Shown here in pieces: positions 1-11,219 of a stretch of DNA of 64,000 bases. The stretch is from Pseudopyrenochaeta lycopersici (lineage: Eukaryota; Ascomycota; Dothideomycetes; Pleosporales; Pseudopyrenochaetaceae). Each line of letters opens with the position of its first letter. Positions within the stretch are counted from its first letter, which is position 1. The DNA lies in the NCBI GenBank assembly GCA_003313425.1, contig NHZP01000021.1, positions 186,001 to 250,000 on the forward strand. The letters are read 5' to 3'. Below the pieces are notes generated by a model. That model saw only the letters and a program-made list of their open reading frames with translations, ran no database searches and was not told the DNA's origin. Both the position numbers and the translations under genes were made by a program.

Positions 1-168
1 CACGCTGTCGGCGGCTCGCTTCGTGCAGTGGCGTCGCATCCCCCAGTCGCGCAAGCCGCGTCTAATGCAGGCTCCGCCTTGTCGAGCCCACTGTCCATAT
101 CACCGCCCTGCCGCCGCTGGACATGACCGGCCGTCTTGCCTGGAGAGCTCCCCTCTGCGACCGCTGCC

Positions 169-2042
169 ATGTGTCCCCAGCATGATGCGCCCACCGCCGA
201 CCCAGCGCCCGTCGCGGCCGACCAGCTGCCTCACAAGGAGCCGAGGCTGGATGCGGGCAACAGGCACCATGACCACTGTGTGTGCCCAATTCCTGACTGC
301 GCAAGAGACGGGAGGCTAATGCGTGCGATGCGCTGAACAGACGCTCGTAGACTGCCCCCATGGCGGAATGCCCTGCGAAACCGCCTCATCCCCATCGTGC
401 GCTGGGAGACGCCCTGGCTTGCCCTCATGCAGGACAAGATGCGCTCGCCCGCCCTCGATTCCTACTTTGCATACACAGCCAACCTAGGCACCCATACCTT
501 CTTCATGGTCTTCCTCCCCATCCAGTTCTGGTGTGGATACACGAGCGTTGGCCGAGCGTATGTCACCCAGCCGTAACTTCCTCATGTGCTCGCAACTCTG
601 ACTTGCCCCAGCTCTGTCTTCATGCTTGCTGCCGGCGTGTACGGCACCGGCTTCCTCAAAGACCTGCTATGTCTGCCCCGGCCTCTGTCACCCCCACTTG
701 CACGAATCTCTATGTCTGGCTCTGCTGCGCTTGAATATGGCTTCCCTTCCTCGCATTCAGCAAATGCCGTCTCCGTGGCCTTTTACGCCATTTACATGCT
801 GCGACAATCCGCCCACGAGAGCACCTCCTATGTGAACACGGCCCTACAGGCTCTCTTTTACTTCTATGCCCTCTCCATCATCCTTGGACGGCTCTACTGT
901 GGTATGCATGGCTTCCTCGACGTCATCATTGGGAGCATCATGGGTGCCCTCATCACAGCAATCCAGCTAGTGTACGGTGACTGGATGGATTCCTGGGTCT
1001 TTAGCGGCAGATTTCAAGACATTCTCTTCGTAACCCTGGCTGTCTGTATTTTGGTTCGCATCCACCCAGAGCCTGCTGATGATTGTCCATGTTTCGACGA
1101 TAGCGTGTCCTTCTCCGGAGTGGTCATAGGTATCAATATTGGTGCGTGGCACTATGCGCAGACAGGCTACGCATTACAGAACGCATATCCCTCCTCTGTC
1201 CCATTCGACTTGCAAGAGATGGGTATCATCAAGGCAACCATCCGAATCCTGCTAGGCGTCGTTGTCATTTTCGTCTGGAGAGCCACTATGAAGCCTGCTC
1301 TGTTCACAATTCTACCACCGCTCTTTCGCCTCTTGGAACAGGCACGCATGAATCTACCTCGTGCCTTCTTCTTGAACGCGTCAAAGTACACGTCTATCCA
1401 GCCCTTTACTGATGATGACAATGTCATTCCACCTGCATCTGAACTGCCACACATGCTCAAGAATCTCGCACACCCCCGCAAACGATCCGTCTCCGTTGGT
1501 CCTCAGTCCGCTGCTGACGCCTACGAGACACTCGCCTACCGCAATAGGCGTAGAAGAGAAAGCATCAACTCCACGGATGGTACACTCCCTGAAGAAGCAA
1601 TTTGGTCACCGAATCCTCAAACCCCTGCCCTAGAGAAGGCAGAGCCAGTCTTGGGCGCTGGACTCCTTCCAACCCCTTTGGCTTCTCGCGTACACTCGTA
1701 CGAGCAGATGATGGGCACAGGAAAAGTTTCAGCATCAACGAAGAACGCAACAACTCCACCAGAAAGCGAGACAGACATCGCAGGCGATGTCTACCAGCTT
1801 ACGCAAACTCCCACTGAGGAGGAGAACGAGAAGAGAGAGATTTTCATGAAGCTCACGAAGCCACGTGTACGATACGATGTCGAGGTTGTTACGAAGTTGA
1901 TTGTCTATACTGGTAGGCCAAATTTTGTTCTCGTTCAAGTAGACATATCGCTGACTCTATCACAGGTATTGCATGGATAGCCGTAGCTGGCAATCCTGTT
2001 CTTTTCGAGCTAGTCGGCTTGGGCATGAATGCAGCGTCTTAG
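169..2042 (+). CDS. LCB3: Long-chain base-1-phosphate phosphatase (LCB3/YSR2-like, PAP2 family)
   Basis: Predicted ER membrane enzyme that dephosphorylates dihydrosphingosine/phytosphingosine 1-phosphate, feeding long-chain bases back to ceramide synthesis. I join exons 169-277, 341-557, 612-1912 and 1966-2042; all phases agree and give 567 aa. The three PAP2 phosphatase motifs are visible: K125 to R132-P133 in KDLLCLPRP, P154-S-S-H157, and the GRLYCGMHGFLD block with H208 and D212. The N-terminal RWETPW and LGTHTFF blocks are typical of fungal Lcb3 proteins. Several hydrophobic segments surround the motifs, a polar loop follows, and the last exon supplies a final hydrophobic segment and the stop. 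Reading through the last intron would give an early stop, so splicing there is needed. The start is the first ATG in frame with the spliced exon 2. Family assignment is secure; the exact substrate is inferred from family. Confidence 0.92.
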
Positions 2043-2312
2043 CCCTTGCTTGGTTTTCTTTTTGTCGAACCCAGATCCTTTACTTCCTCTCATTGTACAT
2101 ACCCTCGCGATTGGCTGGGCCTAGATGGTCCGTCATCAATACCCATACCATGCCTCACATGCGTTCAACTGTTAATACGCATATCGTGATGTGTGTCTTC
2201 GATTCTAGCTTTGGTGTTTTTCAGGACTTGAAATGTGCAGTTTACTCACAGAAAGGCGCCAAATCAAGCTATGACAGAAACACGATTTTTGAGTTTCTTA
2301 CTATGTCATAGT

Positions 2313-4757
2313 TTAGAAGTCTAGGGCTGCAGGTGCTCCCTTTTGAAGCCCCGACCCAGTCACGCTTTTAGCATCTTCGCCCTCAGTCTTAGGACCTTTG
2401 CCTTTCCTCCAGACTCTCTGGTCTCTTGGATCGAAGCCTCCATTGCCCCAAAGCGCCCATTCAGGCGTCTCAGAGCCGATATAATCTTCCGGCCGCCACC
2501 CCACCACCTTACCATCTTCCATTCGTGTTCCCTGTACTTTGCCTTCGTGCAAATCGAAGAATCGCTCGAAATCAATCCTCGTTGCCCACTTCCCGTCCCT
2601 CTTGAATCGTGTGCTGTCAGCAAGCAAGACGCAACATGAATGGGCGTGCTCAGCGCCAATTCCATAAGTCAGTCCACGGGAGCTGAGTTCTTTCTCTAGC
2701 TCCGTTACGAACTCCGCGACCTCTTCATAGAAAGGCACATTCTGCATTGTCAAGCCTGCAGATCCGGCAGCGCTGGTGCCGCAGTAAGTAACACCTTTGA
2801 CCTCGACGAAACCTGGAAGTGCGCGTTCCACAAGATCTGCGTATCCCTTTACCTCTTCTGCCATGTTGAAGCCTTTGACAAGGGTAAGGCGAAAGACAGT
2901 CCGCTGCTCGAAGCGGCGATTCCGTAGGATGTCGAGGCATGCGCAGAAACGCTCCCAGAAGTCGCGATGAAGCGGTCTGTCGATCTTGCGCAAGGAATCC
3001 TTGTTCGATGCGTCGATGGAGACATAGAGCTGCGTTACTGGTACTAGTGATGCCAGCTGGGCTGGATGCTGTGCGTTGCAGACTAGAAATGTAGATATCC
3101 TGTTGCTGTGCATGATGTTCAGGAGCTCATTGATATGTGGATAGAAGATGGGTTCTCCGACCAGACTTAGTGCACAATGTCGGATTCGCATCGCTTCGGC
3201 GAATCGTTCCGCACGTACACCTGGCACCCCCTTCATCATCTTAATTTTCTTATAGTGTGCAGCGGTGATACCGTCAAAGATGAGGTCTGGAGCATCAGTG
3301 ATCCATCGCCACGTCGTCCCTACAGGATTCGTTCCATGGCGCCAGCAAAACACGCATTTGTTGGAGCAAGAGAGCGAGGGCGTTGCTTCCATGCACAGAT
3401 GCGAGGCGATGCCATAAAAGGAGTATTTGTAGCACGATCCTCGGCCTCGGAGGGCGGATTTGGTCCAACGACAAATCTTCACGCCCGAGTGAGAGCCGAT
3501 TATGGAGTAGCCTTGTTTTGTGAGGGCTGCATAGGTTGGGGAAGTGGTTGGGACCATTTCTTTCGGTACAGGGGTGGATTTGGGTTTCGGTTTAGAGACG
3601 GATTTGTAGCTTGTGAAATCGATTGGGATAGGCGTGGACGAAGAGGAGACCATGGAGCCTAAATCTTCGACGTCGTCGACCCGTGTGGGTTGGCCATTAT
3701 TTTCTTCTCCGTCTTCTATGTCTTCCTCGTCACTCTCAGCTGGATCTCCGCTTCCCGGAACACCTTCGCCAAGCCCTCTCCCCTCTGCAATCTCGACAAG
3801 CGCTTCTTGGACTCCTATTCGCCACTCTTGTAGACGTTCTTCAGCGTCGCTTTTCACGTCTCCCATACCTAGCGGGTATGCTCGTTTCCTACCCGTCAGC
3901 CTCGCCATCCACTTATCAATCTGCCTAGCTTGACAGCAAAACCCCTCCTCTTCTGTTGGCCACCCTTCCTTGTCTCCAAAGCCGAAAACTGAATATCCAA
4001 GTAGGCCACTCAATGGTGCTGTGTCAATCCTGAAATCATTGTGTGTCTCTTGTAAGCTCTCGATGAATATATCCAGGACGGTGTCAATATTGTAAGTCGG
4101 CACGAGGATGATATAGAAGTGCTTAACAATTTGGTCTGCTTTGGGCGGACTGACGAAGTAGTCGTCGGCTTCGATGTACGAGATGTCGTGGGTTTGAGGC
4201 TCTAAAAATGAAGAAGACTGATCACAGCCTACAACCCACTCGGTGAGGACTTTTGCAAATTGCGTAGCGAAGCGCTCGGTTGTGCCAGAGAGTGACTGAA
4301 AGAAGACAATAGGCAGTATCTTATCCGTCGTGTGGTCAAATGTGGGGGTAGGTACTGCACTCTTCTTCGGGACCTTCTTGCCTTTCACAGTCTTGGGTCC
4401 CTTCTTCACTTTTGCGACCAAGGCCACAGGGTTCGTGTCATCCTCCGCATGGTTATCAATGTTCAGGTCTGAAGGAGTGAGTGTGGTGTATTCGGGCAGC
4501 CATTCAGGCTTAAGCTCGACCGTTTTTTTCTCGACTGGCGAAGATGGAGTAGGTGACACGGAAACTTTCTCTCGTCGGCCGCGCGAGTAGATGAGAAGGC
4601 GCACAATTGCAGCTACAGCGACGGCGGAAAGCAGAATGGGCACTCGATGAGCGTGCCATATATACAGCAACTCTACTTAGGGTTAGTATGTCTCAACACG
4701 GAGGTCTCTACGTCTCTCACCAGCCGGTAGCTGCTCGAGGCTATCAAAAAAACCCAT
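2313..4757 (-). CDS. TYW1: tRNA 4-demethylwyosine synthase TYW1 (flavodoxin + radical SAM)
   Basis: Catalyses the radical-SAM step of wybutosine synthesis at G37 of tRNA-Phe, condensing N1-methylguanosine with pyruvate carbons to form the tricyclic base. Protein of 798 aa from two exons, 4721-4757 and 2313-4672. The long exon has no ATG near its 5' end (its first open codon is TTG), but a 48-nt intron (4673-4720; GTGAGA donor, ACTAAC branch site, TAG acceptor) joins it in phase to a 37-nt first exon starting MGFFDSLEQLPAE. The order is an N-terminal membrane anchor (about residues 20-40), a basic/acidic linker, a flavodoxin-like domain from about residue 125 (FFQSLSGTTERFA), an acidic linker, and the radical SAM core with CxxxCxxC cysteines at 448, 452 and 455 (CSNKCVFCWRH). 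The anchor suggests membrane (ER) association, by inference. Ends 270 bp from the convergent LCB3-like gene. Confidence 0.95.
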
Positions 4758-5464
4758 GGCTGGATTTGCACGAGACAAGATGTTTGCGGTCAAACTTTTG
4801 GCGAACGATCGCGTGGGGTCGATTAGCGGGGTCGAATGGCAATATGCTCATTGGTCAATTGAAATATACTTGCCCCACTGACATCGCTCATCTTCTTTCT
4901 GTAGCTTGGCATTATACTTCTCGTGCAGCTTTATGGTTTAATGATTCTTGTGATTTACGAGTCTGCTTCGGCATACTGAGCGGTTAGAGTCCAACCTGCA
5001 GAATTAGCAACGAAAAAATGACACCAAAATCCTCTCTCCAGTACATCCACTACAGAGAATTATAACGGCATAAACCTTCGACCACAGAAGTAGCCATATA
5101 GACTTCAATGTCAAGGCAGCAAATCATTTTGCCTTTAGTCTTTAGAGGAATTGTACTACTCGGTTCTGGTGCACCTCGCAAAGAGGGGCCTGAGTACTGT
5201 AAACATTTAATCCTTTGCAAATTAGGTTTGACCCATGCGCCAGGGCCGCATTTTAATACCACCTTTTGAGTGAAGTCTCTGGCGAACTTCACTTCTCCAT
5301 ATAAGCAGCCGCAGAATTTGTATGTTATCATAAAGCTACAGAGAAGGGTATCATATGCGTAAACTAAATCGCAAAACAAGAAGTAAATGGCCTTATTAAA
5401 TCTCCCAAACCGGCCATAAGTCAGAGAGATGAATGTAACTGTTCCTGGCCCATGCTATGCATTA
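4758..5464. other. Intergenic stretch upstream of TYW1
   Basis: Holds the TYW1 5' flank and the 3' flank of the next minus-strand gene. A 109-codon minus-strand frame at 5050-5379 has unusual composition (many Cys and aromatic residues), no recognisable domain and no splice context, so it is not called. Nothing else is supported. Confidence 0.5.
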
Positions 5465-7892
5465 TCATTGGCTGCTCTTCTCAAGCAGAGGCTCATTCTC
5501 TCCACGTACAACGACTTCTTCAACAGGCTTCTTTCTCCACTTCTTGAGGCCCGCATACGTACCACCCTTGACAATCTCCTTCGTCTCGCCCACAGTGCCA
5601 AAGCAGCAATGTTCGACTTTGCCGAGCGGGCCTTCTCTAGGATCATCCTCAAGTAACACTCCGAAACGCAGCTTAGTTTCCGTCAGCTCTTTGGGAAAAG
5701 GATCACCACCGAGACAGGCTCCAACACTCAAGTGGTCAAGTGTTGGATTCCTTGTCGTGACCATAATGCGAGAGAATAAGACATCGGAAGCCACCCCGTT
5801 CTGATGGATAGACCATGCACCCACTAGAACAAAGGAAAAGGTGATGGAGATAACAACAGTATACCCGATCCAGAGTGACCGTTTATAATACCGGTACTGA
5901 AGACCGGTGCGAGTTCTCATACATGGGACGTCTTCCGTCTCCGCGATGACCAAGGTGGGCTCACTCAGTAGGGAAATGAGCAGGTCTTCAAAGAGGCTTT
6001 GCACGTCATCCATCAAGTTCGGTTGCGGATATGCCGACTTGCCATTGATTAATCGAGTTTCTGAAACTGCGAAAAGGAACGCAGAAGTCAGTGAAGGTCG
6101 TCCATATAGTCAGTCCATGTACACTTACTGTCCGAACGTGTGATTACGAGCACATCCGACGTCTTCTCAATATCGCCGCGAAGGAAGTTACGTAAAAGGA
6201 TACCCATAGAATGATAAGCAGCAGTCAGCTTGTAAGCCGCTCGATCTTCTCTAGGGCGTATGAAGTTGGAGCTGGGAGTAGCTATCCAGCCACTGCTGTT
6301 GCCAGGGCTTGAGCTAAGCGTCGTATTCATCACCGGTTGAAGGAAATCTCGCTGCTTGTTAGTCATATTTTGAGCAGGCCTATACCGCATCTCAAAGGTG
6401 TAGTTGGTATGATACATGGCACATTTGAACAATTTCGGCACATGTACATGCTTCCATTTTTTCGCATACGGCGAACCATCAGGGTAAAGCTCCGCGGTCT
6501 TATTCGCATAGCCTATCCATAGCACAGGTTCGCTTTCAAAGACACCCAGTGAGGCAGGGTACGGTGGATCCTGGACAGGTATTCCGTCGAGGGTATCGAT
6601 TTGAGGCGATTTGTAGTCGTGTCGATCGACTTCTGCAAGATATGTGAAATTGCCTTGAGGTGCAAGCTGATTTAATTTGAACGGCGCGTCAAGTAGGTTA
6701 GAGTCGGTGATGTCCATGCATTTGTATCCCGGTCCAACGAAGTTGATAGAATAAGTGCAATTCCAACCATCTCCGCACAAGGTGAGGCGAGCGTTCTCGC
6801 GGGGCTGTGGCCTTTTGAGATATGCGCTGCTGAATGCTAAGCGTCGGGCATTCTTCGATGGCCTATCGTAATAGTCGAAATAGCCTTCTGCCTTGCCCTC
6901 TCTGTCTGTTGTGTTGAAAAAACTCATCGAGGTACCTCGCCCGCCTTCTTCGGTCTCATCGCGGAAGTTGAAGAAGGACTCGCGGGTAAAGTTGAGGGTT
7001 GGTACTGCCACACACGTTGACGCATTAAACACAGTATTCATTTCGGACGTAAGCGCAGCCGGTGACAGGACAGAAGCAATTGGTATCAACCTGAGGCAGA
7101 TTAGCAAATTTTCCGCGCGATAAGTGGCACTCGGACTCACCAACTACAAGCTGCCATGAAAGTTGCAAGTTTCCCATTCCTGGTCATCTCCCAGTTCAGG
7201 AAAAACTGCGTTGGGTCTTCAGTGGCGGAGAAGAGGCCATCAATACCATTGATTGTCATAGCCCTGGTTCTAAAGGTGCGCCATATTCTCTGTCGGTTGC
7301 ACATAATAGCTGTCCCAACAAGCGTGCTCTTAACGAAGAAGGCCATTGCCGTGCCGTACCTGATCATCTTAAGCTGCTCTGTGGCCGGATGCCCATTCAG
7401 ATGTGCATAGAAGAAATGGTGACTGACGGCCGCTGCTACACCAGCAAGAAACAGCGAGACTATGATTGCCGGCGTTGTCCAGTGAACATGCCACTGTGCT
7501 ATCTCTCCTGCCCTCCGATCGACCAGAGCTTGCGTATCGGCGTCCACGGTTTTTGTTTGATAAAGCGAGTTCAACGTGTACACAGAATCTCGTGCAGATC
7601 GAAAAGAAGGTCTAGGGCTTTCGTTGCTTCCTGACAGCGGCGCATAGTGGCCACCAGATTGTGAAGCTCCGAAATACGAATCCGGGCGTAGTCGTCCGCG
7701 CGATATCTCATCTGGATCTGGAGACCGGCTCAACGATCGCCCGCGTGAGCCGTACGAATCTCTCGCGTCTAAGTGAGGCCGTGATAAGTGTGAAAGCTCA
7801 ATTGGGTCGTGGAAAGGATCGTAGTGGTCGGCGTGTGCGTCTGGGGATGCATCTCGCGAAGAGTATGCCGATTGACGACCTCGAGAGGACAT
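5465..7892 (-). CDS. Fungal four-helix membrane glycoprotein of unknown function
   Basis: Exons 7141-7892, 6129-7090 and 5465-6060 join in phase to give 769 aa. Residues 1-130 are a Ser/Arg/Asp-rich cytosolic-type tail with RS dipeptides. Hydrophobic helices lie at about 139-161, 177-197, 240-263 (spanning the first splice junction) and 633-655. Between helices 3 and 4 is a loop of about 370 residues with roughly ten N-glycosylation sequons (NAST, NFTR, NCTY, NYTF, NSSG and others) and several cysteines, so it probably faces the ER lumen or cell exterior. The C-terminal tail of about 115 residues is polar and basic. I recall related fungal entries named formylmethionine deformylase-like, but nothing here supports a deformylase (no HExxH metal motif). 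Function unknown; the gene itself is well supported by length, splice signals and topology. Confidence 0.85.
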
Positions 7893-9482
7893 CTCGAAAG
7901 ACAGAAGTAAGATTGAAGCTCTAGATTAATACAGCGCTGGCATCAAGTGTGTCCGATACAACGAAGCTAGGTGTCCAACAAAGAGCCACAGATACGTTTT
8001 CGGATGCTCGCACAACACCTCAGTCTGCAGGTATTCGAGCAGACTTGGAGCCTTGGTGGCGTCCCTGTGACGAAGGCACTTGAAAGTGTTGTGAGTTAAG
8101 AAGCCATGAGCGCATACTAATTTGAGCCATGGCTTCGTTGTTTATGCCCAGATGGAAGCATTGTCGAGGCGGTGCGGAGTGCGGCCAGACTTCAGCTTGG
8201 GTGGGCTAGCGACGCACTAGGTACCAACCTGCAGCCGGGTGGCTGAAAGCTGAGCACCCTCAGCAGCTGGATGGGAGCGTTGGCTGCATTGTGAATCGTG
8301 GACTTCGGTGAATAGATGGAGATGCTTTGGTGCGGTGTGAAACCAAGGGAATCCAGCTGTGTTTGGTGGTCGGCGCGGTGTTTCTGGACAAAGGGTGCTC
8401 ACAAGGCATCTGAGTGTGGGTTTGCTTGGCTGTATGTATTCAAAACCCAGCATCGCATTTCAACAGAATCGCATGCTGCTCGCTTGAGTAAGTATCCATA
8501 GACCTTGCTAAAAGCCGGGCGTTGGTTAGAGCTAGTCTTTGCGCGAACGACCCTGTAGATGTGATTCGAATCCAAATGACTACGTGGACTCAACAATCTC
8601 ACGCAAGCTCTCGAGTTTAATCGAAGCTGACATTGGCGTCTGAATGGTCCGCGAATTTATGCTGCTGTGACAGGCGAAAAGTCCGCGGAGTGGTGGGCTT
8701 AGCTGAATGAATGTGAAGAGGCTTTAGACGAGACGCATTATTATGTTAGTGGAGGTGTTTGTCACCATCTATTAACAGAAGCCTGATCAGTGCCATTGGA
8801 TAAGTGTCTCAAGACTGCCCTGGTCTTCGGTTCCTGCCTTTATACTCTCCAGCTATTGCGGTCTGGCACATGCTGCGGAGAATTGAAGGAGGAACAGCGA
8901 GGAACACGCGATGCCCCTGCGTTGTCCACGATCCCCCTACCTTGATCACTCATCGTTTCTAGCTTATAAATACAAAGATTCGTATTTTCCATTTCCAATC
9001 ACCTGCCGACATGTGCTGCCAGGATTCGATTCTGTATTCTGCAAGGCGACCGGATCTCCGAGCGATTTCCGGGTGAGATAGAAAGATGTAGCTCTGACGT
9101 CTAGATGCTACCCTGGACACTTTTCATGGCCCACGAGCAAATCATTACAATTGTACCACTTTCGGCCCGTTTCTTCGTTGGATTGTTTGTCACTCCCCAT
9201 ATATGAGGCCAGTATTGGTCCAGTAAACGGCCAAAAGGCCTAGAGAAGAGCCGCGATGTGGATTTTTTTCGGCTAGTCTATGTTATTGTTGCGTCACTGC
9301 CGGACCCCATCTATCGAAACCCCACATGGACATTATGGCTACTGAATTCAACTGGAAGACTTCGCCATGGCAAAATACGTAAAAGCCGCGAAGATCCGCA
9401 GTTATTCTACATTTGCTTCTCGCTTCTCGTAAACAATTCTCAAATTTAAAACTCCTCTCGCAATTGGACCAACCTTAACAGC
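7893..9482. promoter_or_regulatory. Divergent intergenic region between membrane glycoprotein gene and MDR oxidoreductase gene
   Basis: About 1.6 kb separates two divergently transcribed genes, so both promoters lie here. All open frames are short and without recognisable domains. A B-box-like 11-mer at about 8562-8572 is not part of a tRNA because the flanking bases cannot form a T-stem. I see no gene. Confidence 0.5.
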
Positions 9483-10752
9483 ATGGCACCCACAACGACT
9501 AAGCAATGGGTAGTGGAAGGAAAGAATGGTTTTGACTCCCTGAAGTTCAATGAGAAGGGTTCTATTCCTGAGATTGGAGACAAAGATGTTCTCGTCAAGA
9601 GTACGTCCGGAAAATTCAATTTAATATCACTCATGAGCACCGCTAATATATCAATAGTCCATGGAGCTTCACTCAATTACCGAGACTTGGTCATTCCCAA
9701 AGGCAAATATCCGTTCCCTATGAAAGACAATGTTGTCCCGGGATCTGATGGCGCTGGAACCGTTGAATCAGTCGGCAAGCATGTTACCCGCTTCAAGCCA
9801 GGAGGTACATTCACCTGTCCATCCTTGCAAACTCAAATCTTAATCATTCATAGACAAAGTTGTTACCCTCTTCAATCAAGGCCATATTGCTGGATCTTTG
9901 AATGGACAAAGCATTGGAACGGGCCTCGGCGGCGCAATCGATGGTACGTAATTATCAGCATTTCGTCTCAGAAAGTCTAGGAGCTGTTCAGGAACAAAAC
10001 CCAAGACTCCTCGATCTTCGCTTTCAACAGTTTCCTCTGCTAAGTACGACTTTACTGTAGGTACTCTCCGTGAATACGCCGTCTTCGATGAAGCTGGCCT
10101 TGTAGCCATGCCGCGGAATCTTAATTTCCTCGAGGGCAGCACACTTTCTTGCGCTGCCCTGACTGCCTGGAACGCCCTCTATGGTCTCGAAAGCCGAGCG
10201 CTGAAGCCCGGTCAGTACGTCCTCACACAAGGAACAGGCGGTGTCTCCATCTTCGCCTTACAGTTCGCAAAAGCCGCTGGGGCAAAGGTCATCGCAACAA
10301 CAAGCTCAGAGAAGAAGACTGAACTGCTGAAAAAGCTAGGCGCTGATCACGTCATAAACTATAAAGAGAACCCCAATTGGGGTGAGGCAGCTGCCCAATT
10401 AACTCCTAATGGCGGCGTGCAGCACGTCCTTGAAGTCGGCGGGCCGGCCACAATGGCGCAATCTCTCAAAGCCATTGCCATTGACGGTGTCATCAGTATC
10501 ATTGGCTTCCTCGGCGGCATGGAGAAGAACCAACCCACGTTCCTCGACTGCTTGAGCAACATCTGCACAGTCCGCGGCATCTTGGTCGGTTCGAGGCTGC
10601 AGATGGAGGACATGTGTGCGGCGATTGAGGCGAATGACTTACATCCGGTGGTGGATGAGAAGGTGTTCGAGCTGCAGGACCTCAAGCAGGCGTATGAATA
10701 TATGTGGGATCAGAAGCACTTCGGAAAGCTCACAGTGAAGGTAGCGTCTTAG
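9483..10752 (+). CDS. MDR-family NAD(P)-dependent oxidoreductase (zinc-type alcohol dehydrogenase-like / quinone oxidoreductase-like)
   Basis: Exons 9483-9600, 9658-9804, 9854-9943 and 10061-10752 join in phase to a 348-aa protein, the usual length for the medium-chain dehydrogenase/reductase superfamily. The N-terminal GroES-like catalytic fold carries HGASLNYRDLV and a VPGSDGAGTVESVG stretch. The nucleotide-binding Rossmann fold shows LTQGTGGVSIFALQFA followed by GAKVIATTSS, and the C-terminal end reads HFGKLTVKV. The four-Cys structural zinc cluster of classical alcohol dehydrogenases is absent, which favours the zinc-independent quinone-reductase-like branch despite the common database name. 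Substrate cannot be told from sequence. It stands alone downstream of a long promoter and converges with the ULP1-like gene. Confidence 0.9.
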
Positions 10753-11219
10753 TGGAGGGCGGTTGCGACAACGCATGTTCGTAGATGCAAATGGAGCACT
10801 TTTATACCGTAACGTCATCTACTCTTACATATCATGATACTAGAATCCACATGTCTTTGTTGAACAGTATAAATCTAAATGTCATTTGCAACCTGTGAGA
10901 GAACAAGGGATCATCTCATTTAAAGATACAATTCGTGGTTATCGCTATTATACAGAGCGCTGGTAATACATAAACAAAAAAGCCTCTCTGGGCGTCATAA
11001 GGGGGTATCAAGGTCGTAACCGTAAGCCTTGTGAGCGACCGAACACCATCGCTATGCAAGCGTCATAAAACCGATGAACGCCGACCAAAGCAAACAATGA
11101 GCCAGAAACAGGTAAACGCCCCCAAGCCATGAAAAGTCCCTCCCAATGCATACTAAACATCCAGTCCCAGTAAAATCCAAGATGCCGTGAAACAAAAAAA
11201 AAAAAAAAAAACAAGCCAC
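10753..11219. other. Convergent 3' flanks of MDR and ULP1 genes
   Basis: No coding potential beyond short frames. Holds the 3' untranslated sequence of both neighbours, including an 18-base A run close to the ULP1 stop codon. Confidence 0.5.
11194..11211. repeat. Poly(A) tract, 18 bases
   Basis: Uninterrupted run of 18 A on the plus strand, 9 bp beyond the ULP1 stop codon. In the minus-strand transcript it is a U run in the 3' UTR. Its length may be affected by sequencing slippage. Confidence 0.9.

Noticed and set aside
5050..5379. 109-codon minus-strand frame between TYW1 and the membrane glycoprotein gene
   Set aside because: Composition is unlike local genes, with no domain, no splice context and no recognisable homology.
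8500..8590. Possible tRNA with B-box-like GATTCGAATCC at about 8562
   Set aside because: The five bases on either side of the TTCGAAT loop do not pair, and no acceptor stem or consistent D-arm is visible upstream.
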